From Pseudomonadota bacterium (GTDB lineage Bacteria; Pseudomonadota; Gammaproteobacteria; Burkholderiales; JAKAFK01): 64,000 nucleotides of DNA. Below the pieces are notes generated by a model. It searched no databases. It was given only the letters and a program-made list of their open reading frames with translations, and was not told where the DNA came from. Both the position numbers and the translations under genes were made by a program. Shown here piece by piece: positions 63,648 to 64,000 of this stretch. The stretch covers positions 1-64,000 of the forward strand of contig JAKAFK010000013.1 in the NCBI GenBank assembly GCA_021817985.1. The letters are read 5' to 3'. Every line of letters begins with the position of its first letter. Position 1 is the stretch's first letter.

Positions 63648-64000
63648 CTAGAGGCCGAGCTGCAATTGCGCGAGCCGGGCATACAACCCGCCTTGGCCAC
63701 GCAGGTCCGCGGGCGTGCCGGTTTCGATAAGCCGGCCTGCGTCCATGACAATGATCCGGTCGACCTTCTGCACGGTCGCAAGGCGGTGCGCAATGACCAG
63801 AGTGGTACGCCCTTCCATGGCGGCGGCCAGACCTTGCTGCACCAGGATTTCCGATTCCGCATCGAGAGCGCTCGTCGCTTCGTCGAGCAGCAGCAGCGGT
63901 GCCCCCTTCAGAATCGCCCGCGCGATCGCAATGCGCTGGCGTTGCCCCCCTGACAGGCGCGTTCCGCGCTCACCCAGAAACGTCCGATAGCCTTCGGGAA
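63648..64000 (-). CDS. ABC exporter with fused membrane and ATPase domains (C-terminal end)
   Basis: Final 117 residues of an MsbA/HlyB-type exporter, cut by the right edge. Visible: [20 protein letters not shown] (signature), Walker [16 protein letters not shown], and H-loop VIAHRLATV. The part ends [11 protein letters not shown]. Substrate unknown. Confidence 0.9.
   Translation of the reverse strand, partial: PEGYRTFLGERGTRLSGGQRQRIAIARAILKGAPLLLLDEATSALDAESEILVQQGLAAAMEGRTTLVIAHRLATVQKVDRIIVMDAGRLIETGTPADLRGQGGLYARLAQLQLGL

Overview
The window is a high-GC chromosomal segment from a proteobacterium. Gene orders such as mraZ-rsmH-ftsL-ftsI-murE-murF-mraY, hemA-prfA-prmC-grxD and rsmI<>lpoA-SIS protein-dolP-rfaE2 point to a betaproteobacterium or an early-branching gammaproteobacterium. 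MurE carries the meso-diaminopimelate DNPR motif, and LpoA, DolP, a heptose adenylyltransferase and outer-membrane efflux genes indicate a Gram-negative envelope. No transposase, phage gene, CRISPR array or tRNA was seen. Coding density is very high, and many gene pairs overlap as ATGA, GTGA or TTGA, implying translational coupling; GTG and TTG starts are common.

Layout. 1-6.7 kb (minus): division and wall cluster from mraZ to a partial mraY, with a clear sigma70 promoter and four 10-bp-spaced MraZ boxes. 6.97-7.32 kb: RNase P RNA. 7.4-9.9 kb: pyrC coupled to an ArsR-rhodanese regulator, with a divergent methyltransferase. 10-18.6 kb: a YcgR-like PilZ protein, rsmI, lpoA, a GmhA/DiaA-type SIS protein, dolP, rfaE2, hemA, prfA, prmC, grxD. 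grxD has a near-consensus IscR type-1 site on its promoter. 18.8-25.5 kb: a heavy-metal RND efflux operon (adaptor, pump, DUF3240, outer-membrane factor) divergent from a PepSY gene, with matching CTTAA-N6-CTTAA tandem sites on both sides. 25.7-28.9 kb: cheR, a receiver-less cheB, a Nudix hydrolase, an OsmC protein and a fructosamine-kinase-like protein. 29-32.8 kb: a nitric-oxide response operon (nnrS, hemerythrin, DUF2249, haem-copper-like membrane protein) behind an FNR/DNR-type box and an NsrR-like regulator. 33-35.3 kb: rpoS and an HDOD protein.

35.3-48.3 kb (minus) is the most distinctive region: a complete group 3b [NiFe] hydrogenase locus. In transcription order it holds a diheme cytochrome c, hypA, hypB, hypF, hypC, hypD, hypE, hoxX, then the 4Fe-4S, FAD/NAD, small and large subunits, and the maturation endopeptidase. 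HoxX, which makes the active-site CO from formyl donors in air, is a notable companion for this hydrogenase type.

48.5-56 kb (plus): an AI-2E/PerM family exporter, ppsA, gpmI, a phosphate acyltransferase and an Fsr-like MFS exporter, i.e. lower gluconeogenesis and acyl-phosphate metabolism. 56-64 kb (minus): DUF302, a cytochrome c lipoprotein, a metal ABC importer whose binding protein has Mn/Fe-like ligands, an Rrf2 regulator, adenine deaminase coupled to a receiver-TPR protein, and the end of an ABC exporter.

Taken together, the organism appears able to use or dispose of H2 with NAD(P), respond to NO and metals, and live with variable oxygen. The sites most worth testing are the hoxX-group 3b pairing, the grxD IscR site, the tandem metal-operon boxes, and a 20-bp dyad found in front of both rpoS and the Rrf2 gene.
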